Positions 33,045 through 41,743 of a stretch of DNA of 64,000 nt are shown in pieces. The DNA lies in contig JAUVZM010000007.1 in NCBI GenBank assembly GCA_030602615.1, positions 1 through 64,000 of the forward strand, given 5' to 3'. The notes below the pieces were generated by a model, which saw nothing but the letters and a program-made list of their open reading frames with translations, searched no databases and was not told the origin of the DNA. Origin of the DNA: a bacterium. Lineage in GTDB: Bacteria; Armatimonadota; Zipacnadia; Zipacnadales; Zipacnadaceae. A program made the translations under genes and the position numbers. Numbering within the stretch: the first letter of the stretch is position 1; each line of letters opens with the position of its first letter.

Positions 33045-34247
33045 GTGAAAACCAGATTAACCGTTGTTTGTGGGGCAGTGCTCTGCGGCATAATAGTCTG
33101 CTGCAGCGCCGGAAACGCCGCCGCTTTGGAAGTCGTGGACGGCTTTTCTGTGATGTCGCTCGCCTTCTCGCCCGACGGCAAGGTCGTGGCCGCCGGGGGC
33201 GGAGACAATGTTGCGAACGGGGGCGAGGTGCTATTCTGGGATGCGCAGACCGGGGTGTTGCTGCGGAAGCTGACCGGGCACACCGATTTCGTGACATCGA
33301 TCACCTTCTCACCGGATGGCAAGACGCTGGCGAGCGGAAGCAAGGATGAGACTGTGATATTGTGGGACACGCAAACGGGCGAGCCAAAGCGTACGCTCAC
33401 CGGGCACTGGGGTCGGGTCAGTGCCGTGGCCTTCTCGCCAGACGGCAAGATTCTGGTCAGCGGCAGTTCGGACTGGACGGTGAGACTATGGGATGTCGAC
33501 AGCGGGGCGTTGGTGCAGACCCTGGTTGAGTTCCCCCATGGGGCAAGTGCGGTCACCTTCTCGCCCGACGGCACCATGCTCGCAACGACGAGTCCAGAGC
33601 AGCCGGAGAGCGACACCAAGGGTGAGCCGACAAAGGCTCAGGCCGAGCGGGTATTTGTTCTTGTTGAGGAGGCATTGGCAGCGAAGAGAGCAGGCCGACT
33701 TGACGAAGCGGAAGCCAAGCTGCGTCAGGCGCTTGAACTCGATCCCCACAACGTTCGTGCCCACTGGGTCCTGGCCCTGCGTATCGGCGGCGCCCCGCCC
33801 AACAATAGAGGCACACTGTCACCGCATGAGGCCGAGGCGCTTCAGGTCGTTGAGATGCGCAACAGCTCCCCACGACCCCAGGAACTGGCGTCGTGGGGTG
33901 CGGAAAAGTGGAGCGGTGGCGCGCACCTGCTTGGTAAATGTAAGTACGGCAGCTCGTTGACGCTTCTTCTTCCTGTGGCGAGCGCAGGCCGTGTACGGGT
34001 TGATCTGTATGCGACGCAAGCGCCCGGTTACGGTCAATTCCAGGTGTCAATGGACGGCCAGAAGATCGGTGAGATCTTCGATGGGTTTGCCCCGGCAGTA
34101 AGACCCAGTGGCCGCATTTCGCTCGGCACGGTCTCCCTCGATGCTGGTGTGCATCGGCTGCGCTTTGATGTGGTCGGGAAAAACCCAGCGTCCTGGGACT
34201 TCTGGCTTGGCATTGATTGCATTGATCTTGTCCCACTGCCCGAGTAG
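33045..34247 (+). CDS. Exported WD40-repeat protein with TPR-like segment and C-terminal beta domain
   Basis: A 400-residue protein with a signal peptide (KTRLTVVCGAVLCGIIVCCSAGNAAA). Four WD40-like blades at about 33-185 carry the repeated 'V.A.AFSPDGK.LASGS.D.TV.LWD'; four is too few to close a normal seven-blade propeller. Residues ~200-245 resemble a TPR unit ('AKRAGRLDEAEAKLRQALELDPHNVRAHWVLAL'). The last ~120 residues look like a carbohydrate-binding-type beta sandwich ('VRVDLYATQAPGYGQFQVSMDGQKIG...VHRLRFDVVGKN'). The start is GTG, with AGGAGG eight bases upstream. Likely a periplasmic scaffold or binding protein. Confidence 0.75.
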   Translation: MKTRLTVVCGAVLCGIIVCCSAGNAAALEVVDGFSVMSLAFSPDGKVVAAGGGDNVANGGEVLFWDAQTGVLLRKLTGHTDFVTSITFSPDGKTLASGSKDETVILWDTQTGEPKRTLTGHWGRVSAVAFSPDGKILVSGSSDWTVRLWDVDSGALVQTLVEFPHGASAVTFSPDGTMLATTSPEQPESDTKGEPTKAQAERVFVLVEEALAAKRAGRLDEAEAKLRQALELDPHNVRAHWVLALRIGGAPPNNRGTLSPHEAEALQVVEMRNSSPRPQELASWGAEKWSGGAHLLGKCKYGSSLTLLLPVASAGRVRVDLYATQAPGYGQFQVSMDGQKIGEIFDGFAPAVRPSGRISLGTVSLDAGVHRLRFDVVGKNPASWDFWLGIDCIDLVPLPE

Positions 34248-34287
34248 ACGGGGGTGGTCATTCCGTGACTTAGACGGATTATGACCA

Positions 34288-35622
34288 ATGAAACATCTTC
34301 GCCAGGATAATCAACCCGCGCTGCGCTCTCGCCCGGCTGAGGGTAGGATAGCCTGGAAGCACAAGCTCCTGTATGGCATGGGCTATCTCAGTGTGGCCCT
34401 GACCACGGACATGACGCTGACGTGGCTGCTGAAGCGCTATCGCCCTGATCCCGCCGACCCCAAGTGGAACGTGCTGGTGACGGCCGGTGCCTTCGCTGCG
34501 GCGCTGGTCGTCGGACGCATCATGGACGCCGTCGCCGACCCCCTGGTCGGCTTCTGGAGCGATCGCGTGCAGACCCGCTGGGGCCGGCGCAAGCCGTTTA
34601 TCTTCATCGGTGCTCCGCTCCTGGCTATCATGTTTGTGCTCATCTGGATACCGCCCACCTCCACCGTCTCCCTGCTCAACGGCCTCTATCTGGCCGTCAC
34701 CGCGTCGCTTTTCTTCTTCTTCTTCACGGTAGTCGTCTGCCCGTACCTGGCCATGCTCCCGGAGATCACGTCCGACCCCGCCGAACGGGTGCGGCTTACC
34801 ACGTGGCAGGGCGGCTTCAACATCCTGGGCGCCGTCGGTGGTATGCTCATCGCGGGCTATCTCATTGATCACTACGGCTACCTCACGATGGCCCTCTGGT
34901 TTGCTCCCGCAGTCCTGTTGTGTTCATGGGCACCACTGCTGGTTCCTACGCCGGCTGAAAGTGCAGCACCGTCAGACTTCCCCCTCGCTCAGGCTCTCCT
35001 TACCACGCTGCGCAACCCCTTCTTCCTGCCCTATGTGGTAAGCCAACTGCTCTTTTGGATGGCCCTGCGCATCATCATGGGAGCACTCCCCAAGCTGGTC
35101 GAAGTCCGTGCCGAGGTTGCCGAGACTCAGCAGGGCATAGTCATGGCTGCCGGCCTGTTGGTGGCTGCTCTGGTGTTTCCGTTCATGCCGGGCCTGGCCC
35201 GCCGTATGGGCAAAAAGGTAATCCTGCTGGGCGCCATGTTGTACTTCGGAGTGGTGATGATCCCGCTCATCTTCCTGGGCAATCTCCCGCTTCCCCTGTC
35301 GGCCTTTGGGCAGGCAGTCCTGGTCATGGCGTTGGCTGGGCCGGCTATCGCTGTGCTGTTCACACTGCCTAACGCCATCGTCGCTGACATCGTGGACCGC
35401 GACGAAGAACAGACTGGTCAACGCCGCGAAGCCATCTACTTTGGCGTGCAGGGCTTTATTGTGAAGGCGGGCCTGGGCTTAGGGATAGGCCTGGCCGCGT
35501 TGGAACTTGCCCACTTCGGGGAGACGGCCGCTCGCCAGGGGGGATTCGTGGCTTGCCCACTGACCGCGATGGCCTTCGCCTGGCTGGCTGCCGCGGTCTT
35601 GACCAGGTATCGCGGGGACTGA
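34288..35622 (+). CDS. MFS transporter of the GPH (glycoside-pentoside-hexuronide:cation symporter) family
   Basis: A 444-residue protein with about 12 hydrophobic helices. The GPH/MelB hallmark is clear near residue 75-110: 'MDAVADPLVGFWSDRVQTRWGRRKPFIFIG'. A later 'PNAIVADIVDRDEEQTGQRREAIYFGVQGFIVKAGLGLG' also matches the second conserved loop. Members import sugars with Na+ or H+. There is no sugar-catabolic operon around it, so the substrate is open. The ribosome site is weak. Confidence 0.9.
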   Translation: MKHLRQDNQPALRSRPAEGRIAWKHKLLYGMGYLSVALTTDMTLTWLLKRYRPDPADPKWNVLVTAGAFAAALVVGRIMDAVADPLVGFWSDRVQTRWGRRKPFIFIGAPLLAIMFVLIWIPPTSTVSLLNGLYLAVTASLFFFFFTVVVCPYLAMLPEITSDPAERVRLTTWQGGFNILGAVGGMLIAGYLIDHYGYLTMALWFAPAVLLCSWAPLLVPTPAESAAPSDFPLAQALLTTLRNPFFLPYVVSQLLFWMALRIIMGALPKLVEVRAEVAETQQGIVMAAGLLVAALVFPFMPGLARRMGKKVILLGAMLYFGVVMIPLIFLGNLPLPLSAFGQAVLVMALAGPAIAVLFTLPNAIVADIVDRDEEQTGQRREAIYFGVQGFIVKAGLGLGIGLAALELAHFGETAARQGGFVACPLTAMAFAWLAAAVLTRYRGD

Positions 35623-35909
35623 GAGCCACCTTGTTACAGCGAATGCCGAATCATCCATGAGTGGCCATTCCCCGTACATTCATCGGGCTGCCCGCCGTCT
35701 GGGGGAATGTAGTGGCGCTTTCCAGCTCATCGGGAGATTATCTGTGTTTTCTGGGCCGATGTGATCAGGATCGCGCGGCTACTTCTCTGTTTTAGATGCA
35801 CCAGTCGTTCCGCACAAAGGACACTACTCACAGAGGGCGAAATCAACCCCAAATCCAGCTCGTTGTGTGTTGAAATAAGAGATCGCAGGTAAACACAGGT
35901 AATACACCG
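35623..35909. other. Intergenic stretch, no gene seen
   Basis: No supported ORF. The segment near 35827 (CACAGAGGGCGAAATCAAC) resembles CAGAAGGCGAAATCAGC at 23181 upstream of the lipid kinase, a short similarity of doubtful meaning. No tRNA or terminator was found. Confidence 0.4.
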
Positions 35910-36770
35910 ATGGCAACGGAGGGCCAGACCAGGGTATCCCGTCGCAAGTTTCTCAAATATCTTGCCTGCGGTGCTGGTGCTTTGCTGGCGGCTGATGTAG
36001 CCTTCGAGCGGCGATGGATACAGGTTACACGGCCCGAAATCACCATCCCCGGTCTGCCGCTGGCTCTCGACGGGCTGACCATGTGCCAGCTCACTGACAT
36101 CCACCACGGCCCCTTCGTGTCCATCGAGTACGTAAGGCGGATCGTGGACCTCGCCAATAGCCTCAAACCAGACATCATCGTCCTCACCGGCGACCACGTT
36201 TACCACGGTCCCAAATACATTGAGCCCGTCTGGGCAGAGCTGGTGCGGCTACAAGCGCCGCTGGGGGTATATTCGGCACTCGGTAACCACGACCACTGGG
36301 AGGGCATCGAGCGGAGCCGGGCCGCGCAGTCCCAAGCTGGAGTACCCGAGCTATTGAACACGAATGTGCCTATTGGTTTCGTCTGGCGGCGGGGAGCTCG
36401 CCTATGGTTGGCAGGCGTAGGGGACTTGTGGGAAGATGAGCAAGAGCTTGACCAGGCCCTGGCCGGGGTGCCCCCGGATGAGCCTGCCATTTTGCTCTCT
36501 CACAATCCCGACTACGCGGACGATGTGAATGACCCACGAGTCAAGCTCATCCTGGCCGGGCACACCCATGGTGGGCAGGTGGTCATCCCCTGGCTCGGCC
36601 CGGTCACGACTCCATGCCAACGCAAATATGCTATGGGCCTGGTCAAGACCGACGTCAGCCAAGTGTACATCAGCCGGGGTCTGGGCGTCGCCATCATCCC
36701 TGTGCGTATCAACTGCCGCCCCGAACTGCCCTTAATCACATTGTGTTGTGCTGACGGTGAAGTCACCTGA
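35910..36770 (+). CDS. Metallophosphoesterase with Tat-type signal
   Basis: A 286-residue protein. The N-terminus 'TRVSRRKFLKYLACGAGALLAADVAF' is a twin-arginine signal, so it is exported folded. The catalytic domain has 'CQLTDIHHGP', 'VLTGDHVYHG', 'LGNHDHWEG', 'LLSHNPD' and 'AGHTHGGQVVIPWLGPV', the complete YkuE/YaeI-like metal set. It is a distant paralogue of the 31142 protein, which lacks the signal. The probable function is hydrolysis of a phosphodiester or nucleotide-lipid at the outer face of the inner membrane. Confidence 0.9.
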   Translation: MATEGQTRVSRRKFLKYLACGAGALLAADVAFERRWIQVTRPEITIPGLPLALDGLTMCQLTDIHHGPFVSIEYVRRIVDLANSLKPDIIVLTGDHVYHGPKYIEPVWAELVRLQAPLGVYSALGNHDHWEGIERSRAAQSQAGVPELLNTNVPIGFVWRRGARLWLAGVGDLWEDEQELDQALAGVPPDEPAILLSHNPDYADDVNDPRVKLILAGHTHGGQVVIPWLGPVTTPCQRKYAMGLVKTDVSQVYISRGLGVAIIPVRINCRPELPLITLCCADGEVT

Positions 36771-36919
36771 GTCAGAACTGGGCACTATGTCAGGGGAGAT
36801 GGATGATTTGGCTTGGAAAAGACGTACTTACGATGCAGCTCTGGGTCGGATCGTCTCCTGGTACAGGAGCTAGGCGAATCTAGCCATATCGTACTGGGCT
36901 TTACGGCGCCGGAGAAAGA

Positions 36920-36949
36920 GCGCCGCCCCTGGGCGTCCTGAGGCGGCGC
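36920..36949. terminator. Bidirectional terminator-like stem-loop
   Basis: GCGCCGCC and GGCGGCGC form a perfect 8-bp stem around a 14-base loop, between the convergent phosphoesterase and anti-sigma fusion genes. It lacks a strong T-run (TGGTGTTTCC follows), so it may be an imperfect intrinsic terminator. Confidence 0.5.
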
Positions 36950-36983
36950 TGGTGTTTCCTGTTAGGCTATCTGCCACTACCGG

Positions 36984-38462
36984 CTAGCTGGCGTCTTCGG
37001 TCTGAGCAGGAGGCTCACCCTCGCGGGCGGTATCTACTATTGAGCGGCGGCGCCGCCAGATGACTACCGCAACGATGAGCGGTACAAAGAACAGTCCGTA
37101 GAGCAAAACGCGGACGAGAATCATGCCGAGCACCGATGCGACGCGGACAAAGCCGGCCCATGCCGCGCGCAAGCCCCGAGCTGTGAGAATAGGCTGAGGC
37201 ATCTTTTCCCGCAGAGTCGCACTTATCGTGGACAGCGCCACTTCTCGCTGTACGCTGAACACCTCGTCCTGGGCCTGGCCGAGTTCAGTCTGGGTTTGCT
37301 GCAACTCGGTATCTATCTGCGGCCTTTTCGCCTTTGGTGCCGCTGCCCGGCGTACCTGGAGCTGCTGAGTCTTCTGCTGGCTCTGCGTAATAGCGCGGGC
37401 GGCTCTGGTGTACTCGTCGGTCATATCCTCCCCGACGATCTCCCGCTTGGCTACGTAGCCCAAGGCACCGAGAGCGTTGATAACATTGGCCAACTCGGGT
37501 GTGGGCACCTTGCCGACGATCTGTGCAGTACTGGGCTGACCCGGTGTATCGTGCCGCGTCAAGCTCGATTGAAGTATGAAGCCACCGCATTCGTAAAAGG
37601 TCCGTTCTGCGCTGACCACTGACTGCTGAATGTCAGTCACCCAGACCTCAATGGCGGCGTCATACGCCAGTTGCAGCATCCGGCGCAGGCCGTAGTTGCG
37701 GTCCGGTAATCCTGGAGTTACCGCCGTGGTACTCATCCCCAGCTCTTCCCACCGTTTCTTGCTTAGCATCTGGGCGTGGCCGTCCGCGAAGCCCGCATTG
37801 AGGCCGTCACCGTCATTGTGCCGGAATGCCGGCGTACCGTCCGGTTGTGCGTCATAGATGATTATGGCCTTAGACTCGTCGGGAATATCCTCCAGCTTCC
37901 ATTCGCTCCAGCGCTTAACCATGGCGTAGCTGCTCGGCTCCATGGGCGCCAGAGGGCATTGTAGAATCTCCTCGTTATTCAAGTATGCTGCCATGTCCTC
38001 GGTCCAGGTCCAAGCATTGGGCAGATGCCCGTCGTAGTCGTCGGCATACATCTGCATAGCTAGGACGACTTGCTTGACATTGCTCAGACAGCTAGAGACC
38101 CGTGCTTTCGCCCTGCCGCGGGAGAAAACGGGGAACAGGACGGCGGCTAGCACGGCACAAATGCCCACTACGGCAAACAGTTCCGCCAGCCGCAGTGTGA
38201 AGGCTGGCTTAGGTTTTGCTCCGGCTACTCGTTTCTGTGCAGACATCTTGGTCACCCTTTTCATCACGGCGTCTAGGATGTCTGCCGGGCGGCCCGTTAG
38301 CGTCTCGGTGAAAACTTCCCGGTCGGATTCAAGTTGCTCCAGCCACTGGCGACAGTCGGCACATTCGCTCAAGTGAGCCTCGACGGCTGTGCGCTCGTCT
38401 TGGTCACACTCCTCGTCCGCGTAGGCGGATACTGCTTCTCGCCACTGCTCGTGGCTATCCAC
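36984..38462 (-). CDS. Anti-sigma factor fused to a pseudopilin-like domain and a DUF4349-like C-terminus
   Basis: A 492-residue protein of unusual architecture. Residues ~1-45 carry a zf-HC2 anti-sigma motif (AHLSECADC). Residues ~85-250 look like a DUF1559-type pseudopilin: 'FTLRLAELFAVVGICAVLAAVLFPVFSRGRAKARVSSCLSNVKQVVLAMQMYADDYDGHLPN' and 'RHNDGDGLNAGFADGHAQM'. Residues ~260-440 match the DUF4349 style ('TAQIVGKVPTPELANVINALGALGYVAKREIVGEDMTDEY' plus coiled coil), then a last membrane helix and a basic tail. GTG at 38462 fits GGGAGG with eight bases of spacing. It overlaps the ECF sigma gene by eight bases. Confidence 0.82.
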   Translation of the reverse strand: MDSHEQWREAVSAYADEECDQDERTAVEAHLSECADCRQWLEQLESDREVFTETLTGRPADILDAVMKRVTKMSAQKRVAGAKPKPAFTLRLAELFAVVGICAVLAAVLFPVFSRGRAKARVSSCLSNVKQVVLAMQMYADDYDGHLPNAWTWTEDMAAYLNNEEILQCPLAPMEPSSYAMVKRWSEWKLEDIPDESKAIIIYDAQPDGTPAFRHNDGDGLNAGFADGHAQMLSKKRWEELGMSTTAVTPGLPDRNYGLRRMLQLAYDAAIEVWVTDIQQSVVSAERTFYECGGFILQSSLTRHDTPGQPSTAQIVGKVPTPELANVINALGALGYVAKREIVGEDMTDEYTRAARAITQSQQKTQQLQVRRAAAPKAKRPQIDTELQQTQTELGQAQDEVFSVQREVALSTISATLREKMPQPILTARGLRAAWAGFVRVASVLGMILVRVLLYGLFFVPLIVAVVIWRRRRSIVDTAREGEPPAQTEDAS

Positions 38463-38994
38463 TTGCGCCACCTCCCGCCCCCGCCATCGCTGTCCGCAGG
38501 GCCTGCTTGGCCCGGAAACAACGCACTCGGGCGTTATTGACGGTTATCCCCAGCATCTGGGCAATCTCCTGGTAGTCCATCTCCTGCAGGTACCTGGCGG
38601 CCAGTACCTCGCGATGTGCCAGCGGCAGAGTCTGCAGGACCAGAATTGTGTCGGTACTGTCCTCGGTCGGCGGCGTGCTCGGCTCCGGTATTCTGTCCCG
38701 CTCCAGGGATAGCTCCTGGGGCCTTTTCCGGGCGAGGTGCTTGCGGGCCATATTGCGGACGATGCCGTGCAGCCATGCGGCGAACTTGCCCGGCTCGTTC
38801 AGCTTGGCCAGCGACTGGTAAGCCTGGATGAAGGCTTCCTGGGCGATGTCCTGGGCGGCCTCGAAATCGCCGCACAGATGATGAGCCGCTGCTATCACCC
38901 GCGTCTGGTGGGTGCGCACGAGTTCGGCGTAGGCTCTGTTATCGCCCTGGAGCGTTCGTCGGACCATTTGCTCATCCCGGTACGAAATTGCCAT
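38455..38994 (-). CDS. ECF-type RNA polymerase sigma factor
   Basis: A 179-residue ECF sigma: region 2 'CGDFEAAQDIAQEAFIQAYQSLAKLNEPGKFAAWLHGIVRNMARKHLARKR', region 4 'LPLAHREVLAARYLQEMDYQEIAQMLGITVNNARVRCFRAKQALRTAM'. It directly precedes and overlaps the fusion-type anti-sigma gene, so the pair should be co-expressed. It is a distinct paralogue of the 8.2-kb sigma factor. Target genes are unknown. Confidence 0.93.
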   Translation of the reverse strand: MAISYRDEQMVRRTLQGDNRAYAELVRTHQTRVIAAAHHLCGDFEAAQDIAQEAFIQAYQSLAKLNEPGKFAAWLHGIVRNMARKHLARKRPQELSLERDRIPEPSTPPTEDSTDTILVLQTLPLAHREVLAARYLQEMDYQEIAQMLGITVNNARVRCFRAKQALRTAMAGAGGGASG

Positions 38995-39309
38995 CAGGAC
39001 CTCTGGATCATCTGGCCGCTTCCGCCGAGTCCACCGCTAAGCTGGGCCGCCAGGGCAGACTCTACTGTCTAGATAGTGCCCCACGGAAGCGGTTTCATTA
39101 CACAGAGCCGGGAAAAGAACGCCCAGGGCACCTATCTCAGTTCTATTTCGCCAGCCCTGACCGTGTTCCTTGTGGTGATGCGATTCGGCCGGAGTGGCGC
39201 AGCGGATAACGAGCCGGGGAGTATGCACAACAGGAGGCACAAACCGTACAAGCACAGGCCGGTGGTGCTACGCGGATTGGCTTGGGCCAGCAGCACCTCG
39301 TCCTCGTTC
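38995..39309. other. Intergenic stretch, no gene seen
   Basis: It lies between the end of the plsY-like gene and the start of the sigma gene, both on the minus strand. The ORFs here are shadows without motifs. A segment at 39183 (GGCCGGAGTGGCGCAGCGG) looks like the first third of a tRNA but has no T-arm. The promoter of the sigma gene is probably here, although no convincing -35/-10 pair was identified. Confidence 0.4.
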
Positions 39310-40002
39310 TCACGGATTGGGGCTTGGCGCGTCGGCAGTAGCGCCCGGCGATAGGCGGTCCCCCAGACGCGGCTCCGTTCCGGCGAGCAGGCGTCTGATA
39401 TTGTTGGGATGGCGCAGCAGAATGAGCACAGCCATGCCCACGGAAAGGCTGAAATAGGCTGTCGCTGGGTGCGCAGCCCACACGGCGAGAGGAATTGAGA
39501 CAGTCGCCGCCATCGTTGCGGGCGATATGCAGGACCAGCGGCCCGTCAACAGCCGCGGGCCCAGCAGACCGGTCACCCAGACGGCGACCGGAACTACGAC
39601 CGCCCACCACGGCAACGCCCCCAGGATGACCAGTCCCACGAGAACACCCAGGGCACAGGCTGCGCTCTTGCCCTCGGAAAACCGCCGCTCTTGCACGAAA
39701 AACCATGCAGAGTAGGCGTGCCCGACCATCACGAGAAAAGCGGAGCTGGCGACCGTCCAGACAGACGCCGTCACCGCAGCAGCCAATAGCACAATGCCGA
39801 GGGCTTTGCCGATGTCGGCTAACAGCGTCACCAAGCCAAGCCAGAGCCCACCGACCCGAACGACGTTGATCGCACCCACGTTGTGCGAGCCGTAGTCTCG
39901 CACGTCCAGCCGGCAAGTCGCGCGCACCAGCAGGTATCCGGAGGGTATCGAACCCACCAAATAGGCCAACAGACACAGAAAACTGGTTGTCACCATTGCC
40001 AT
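39310..40002 (-). CDS. PlsY-like glycerol-3-phosphate acyltransferase family protein
   Basis: About 230 residues with five or more hydrophobic helices. 'AYLVGSIPSGYLL' and 'YGSHNVGAINVVRVGG' match PlsY motifs 1 and 2 ('GSIPFGYL', 'GSGNIGATNV'); 'GHAYSAWFFVQERRFSEGKSAACALGVLVGL' matches motif 3 with SEGKSAA in place of GGKGVA. PlsY moves an acyl group from acyl-phosphate to glycerol-3-phosphate. The altered third motif raises the question of activity or substrate. The ATG at 40002 shares one base with the rpiB stop (TGATG). Confidence 0.75.
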   Translation of the reverse strand: MAMVTTSFLCLLAYLVGSIPSGYLLVRATCRLDVRDYGSHNVGAINVVRVGGLWLGLVTLLADIGKALGIVLLAAAVTASVWTVASSAFLVMVGHAYSAWFFVQERRFSEGKSAACALGVLVGLVILGALPWWAVVVPVAVWVTGLLGPRLLTGRWSCISPATMAATVSIPLAVWAAHPATAYFSLSVGMAVLILLRHPNNIRRLLAGTEPRLGDRLSPGATADAPSPNP

Positions 40003-40478
40003 CACGCTCCCACCAAAACAGGTGCAGCCTCGCGCCGATAGCGTCCCTCCACCGCCCGTATCTTCCCGACCTTGCGCGCTGACCGACCGCCGCGGAACTC
40101 GGCGGCCAGCCACGCTTCCACGATGGCACAGGCCAGCTCAGTGCTGACCACATTGGCGCCGAGGGTGATGATTTGCGCGTTGTTGCTCTGGCGGGCCAGC
40201 CGCGCCGTGTACAGGTCGGCCACCGATGCCGCAAAGATTCCCGGCACTTTATTGGCGGCGATGGCCATTCCGAGGCCCGTCCCGCATACCAGTATGCCCC
40301 GCTGGATCAGACCTGCTTGCACTGCTTCAGCCACCGCCACGGCAATGTCCGGGTAGTCTATCGGCTCGTGTGAGAATGTACCGAAGTCGCGCACCTTCTC
40401 GCCGCGTTCAGCCAAGAACAGCCGTAGGCGCTGCTTGAGGGCAAAGCCGTTGTGATCACTTCCTATCCCTATGGTCAT
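40002..40478 (-). CDS. rpiB: Ribose-5-phosphate isomerase B
   Basis: A 158-residue RpiB/LacAB protein: 'IGSDHNGFALKQRL' at the start, the catalytic-cysteine segment 'GILVCGTGLGMAIAANKVPGIFAA', and 'ARQSNNAQIITLGANVV'. These cover the phosphate-binding and active-site residues of the family. It interconverts ribose-5-phosphate and ribulose-5-phosphate (some members use allose-6-phosphate). It overlaps the glycosyltransferase stop by four bases and the plsY-like start by one, forming a coupled operon. Confidence 0.95.
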   Translation of the reverse strand: MTIGIGSDHNGFALKQRLRLFLAERGEKVRDFGTFSHEPIDYPDIAVAVAEAVQAGLIQRGILVCGTGLGMAIAANKVPGIFAASVADLYTARLARQSNNAQIITLGANVVSTELACAIVEAWLAAEFRGGRSARKVGKIRAVEGRYRREAAPVLVGA

Positions 40479-41728
40479 CGTTTTTCCACTCTCCTCTCAA
40501 TGGCGCTGCCACGACCCAATAATCGCCGACACAGATCCCCAAGCTGCGAGCTACGCAAACCCGGCGGCGGGGCGGCCGCTGGTGCGCAGCAGGACGAATG
40601 CTGTTCCAGCACCTCCTGGTACACGCCGCAGAGTTTCTCGGCCACCATGTCAGGAGCAAAGTCTCGCGCCCGCTGCCGCGCTGCCTGGCCCATGCGACGG
40701 CATAGAGGCTGATTGTCCAACAACTGGCACACAGCATCTGCGAATGCCCGCTCGCGAAAAGGAACGAGAAACCCTGTGACTCCGTCTATCACCAGTTCGC
40801 GGGGACCGTATTTGTCCACTGCCACGCATGGTAGGCCCAGACTCATCGCCTCCACCAGTACCATGCCCATCGCGTCGGCGGTCGAAGAGAACACGAACAC
40901 GTCCGCAGCCGCGTAGTAATCAGCAATTTGCTGATGAGGAATCCAACCACAGAAAATCACGCGGTCGGCTATTCCCAGTTGCTCGGCCAGGCTGTGCAAG
41001 TCTCTCTCCATAGGACCGCCTCCGGCCAGAGCCAGGTGGCAGTCGTGCGCTGTGCGCAGGTAGGTGACAGAGCGAAGTAGGAAGTCCAGTTGCTTTTCTC
41101 TCGCTAGGCGGCCCGCGTAGAAAAGCAAGCGTGTGTCACATGACACTCCCAAGTGACGTCGCACACGGTCGCGGGCGCCGGACGTTGGGTGGAGCAAAGG
41201 CACGCCCTCGGGCACGACAGCAATAGGTGTCTTCACGCCCTGCTCCTGAAGAAACTCGCGCACGATTTGCGTTGCCGACGTGACGCGGTCTGCCTCTGCA
41301 CAGTGTCGCAGGAATGCCCACGTCAACAAGCGTTTTCCTGTCCTGTGCAGCGACGGCACGTACTGGGCGAATTCGTTGAGCATTGTATGGAATGAATAGA
41401 CTAACGGTAATCCGTGCTTCCTCGCCAGGTACACCGCTAGACGCGACATCGTGAAGGGCTGGTGACTGTGGACAAGATCGAAGCCCTGCTCCGCCAGAAT
41501 GTCCCTGCGCCAGGCCAAAGGTGATAAGCATGGGTAGCAGACATTCGACCACTTAACACTGGGCAAGCGTACCACTTTCCCGTTGCTGTCCTCATGTCCA
41601 GGATACGCAGGGGCGAAGATGACGACTTCATGTCCCCGTTGCGCCAACACACTTTGGAGAGTTTTGAGGCTCGTGACCACACCGTTGATGAAGGGGTCAT
41701 ATCCCTCCGTAAAGAAGGCAATCTTCAC
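40475..41728 (-). CDS. GT4-family glycosyltransferase
   Basis: A 417-residue GT-B enzyme. The N-terminal domain starts 'KIAFFTEGYDPFINGVVTSLKTL..LAQRGHEVVIFAP' and includes 'FDLVHSHQPFTMSRLAVYLARK'. The C-terminal donor domain has 'LLFYAGRLAREKQLDFLLRSV', 'ADVFVFSSTADAMGMVLVEAMSLGLPCVAVDKYGPRELVIDGVTGFLV'. This closely resembles glycosyltransferases acting on diacylglycerol or phosphatidylinositol. The start is GTG, nine bases after AAAGGA. With plsY-like and rpiB genes downstream, a glycolipid role is likely. Confidence 0.92.
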   Translation of the reverse strand: MKIAFFTEGYDPFINGVVTSLKTLQSVLAQRGHEVVIFAPAYPGHEDSNGKVVRLPSVKWSNVCYPCLSPLAWRRDILAEQGFDLVHSHQPFTMSRLAVYLARKHGLPLVYSFHTMLNEFAQYVPSLHRTGKRLLTWAFLRHCAEADRVTSATQIVREFLQEQGVKTPIAVVPEGVPLLHPTSGARDRVRRHLGVSCDTRLLFYAGRLAREKQLDFLLRSVTYLRTAHDCHLALAGGGPMERDLHSLAEQLGIADRVIFCGWIPHQQIADYYAAADVFVFSSTADAMGMVLVEAMSLGLPCVAVDKYGPRELVIDGVTGFLVPFRERAFADAVCQLLDNQPLCRRMGQAARQRARDFAPDMVAEKLCGVYQEVLEQHSSCCAPAAAPPPGLRSSQLGDLCRRLLGRGSAIERRVEKR

Positions 41729-41743
41729 GCTTAGTCATCCTTT

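Noticed and set aside
23181-35850. Short similarity CAGARGGCGAAATCARC upstream of two genes
   Set aside because: Only about 17-20 bases match; too short to call a repeat by eye.
39183-39260. tRNA-like start (GGCCGGAGTGGCGCAGCGG)
   Set aside because: It looks like an acceptor and D-arm, but no anticodon arm, T-arm (GTTCRANNC) or matching 3' acceptor follows.
39143-40234. 363-residue minus-strand ORF overlapping the plsY-like gene
   Set aside because: It is a shadow frame; Arg/Ala/Pro-rich without motifs, while the other frame holds PlsY and RpiB motifs.
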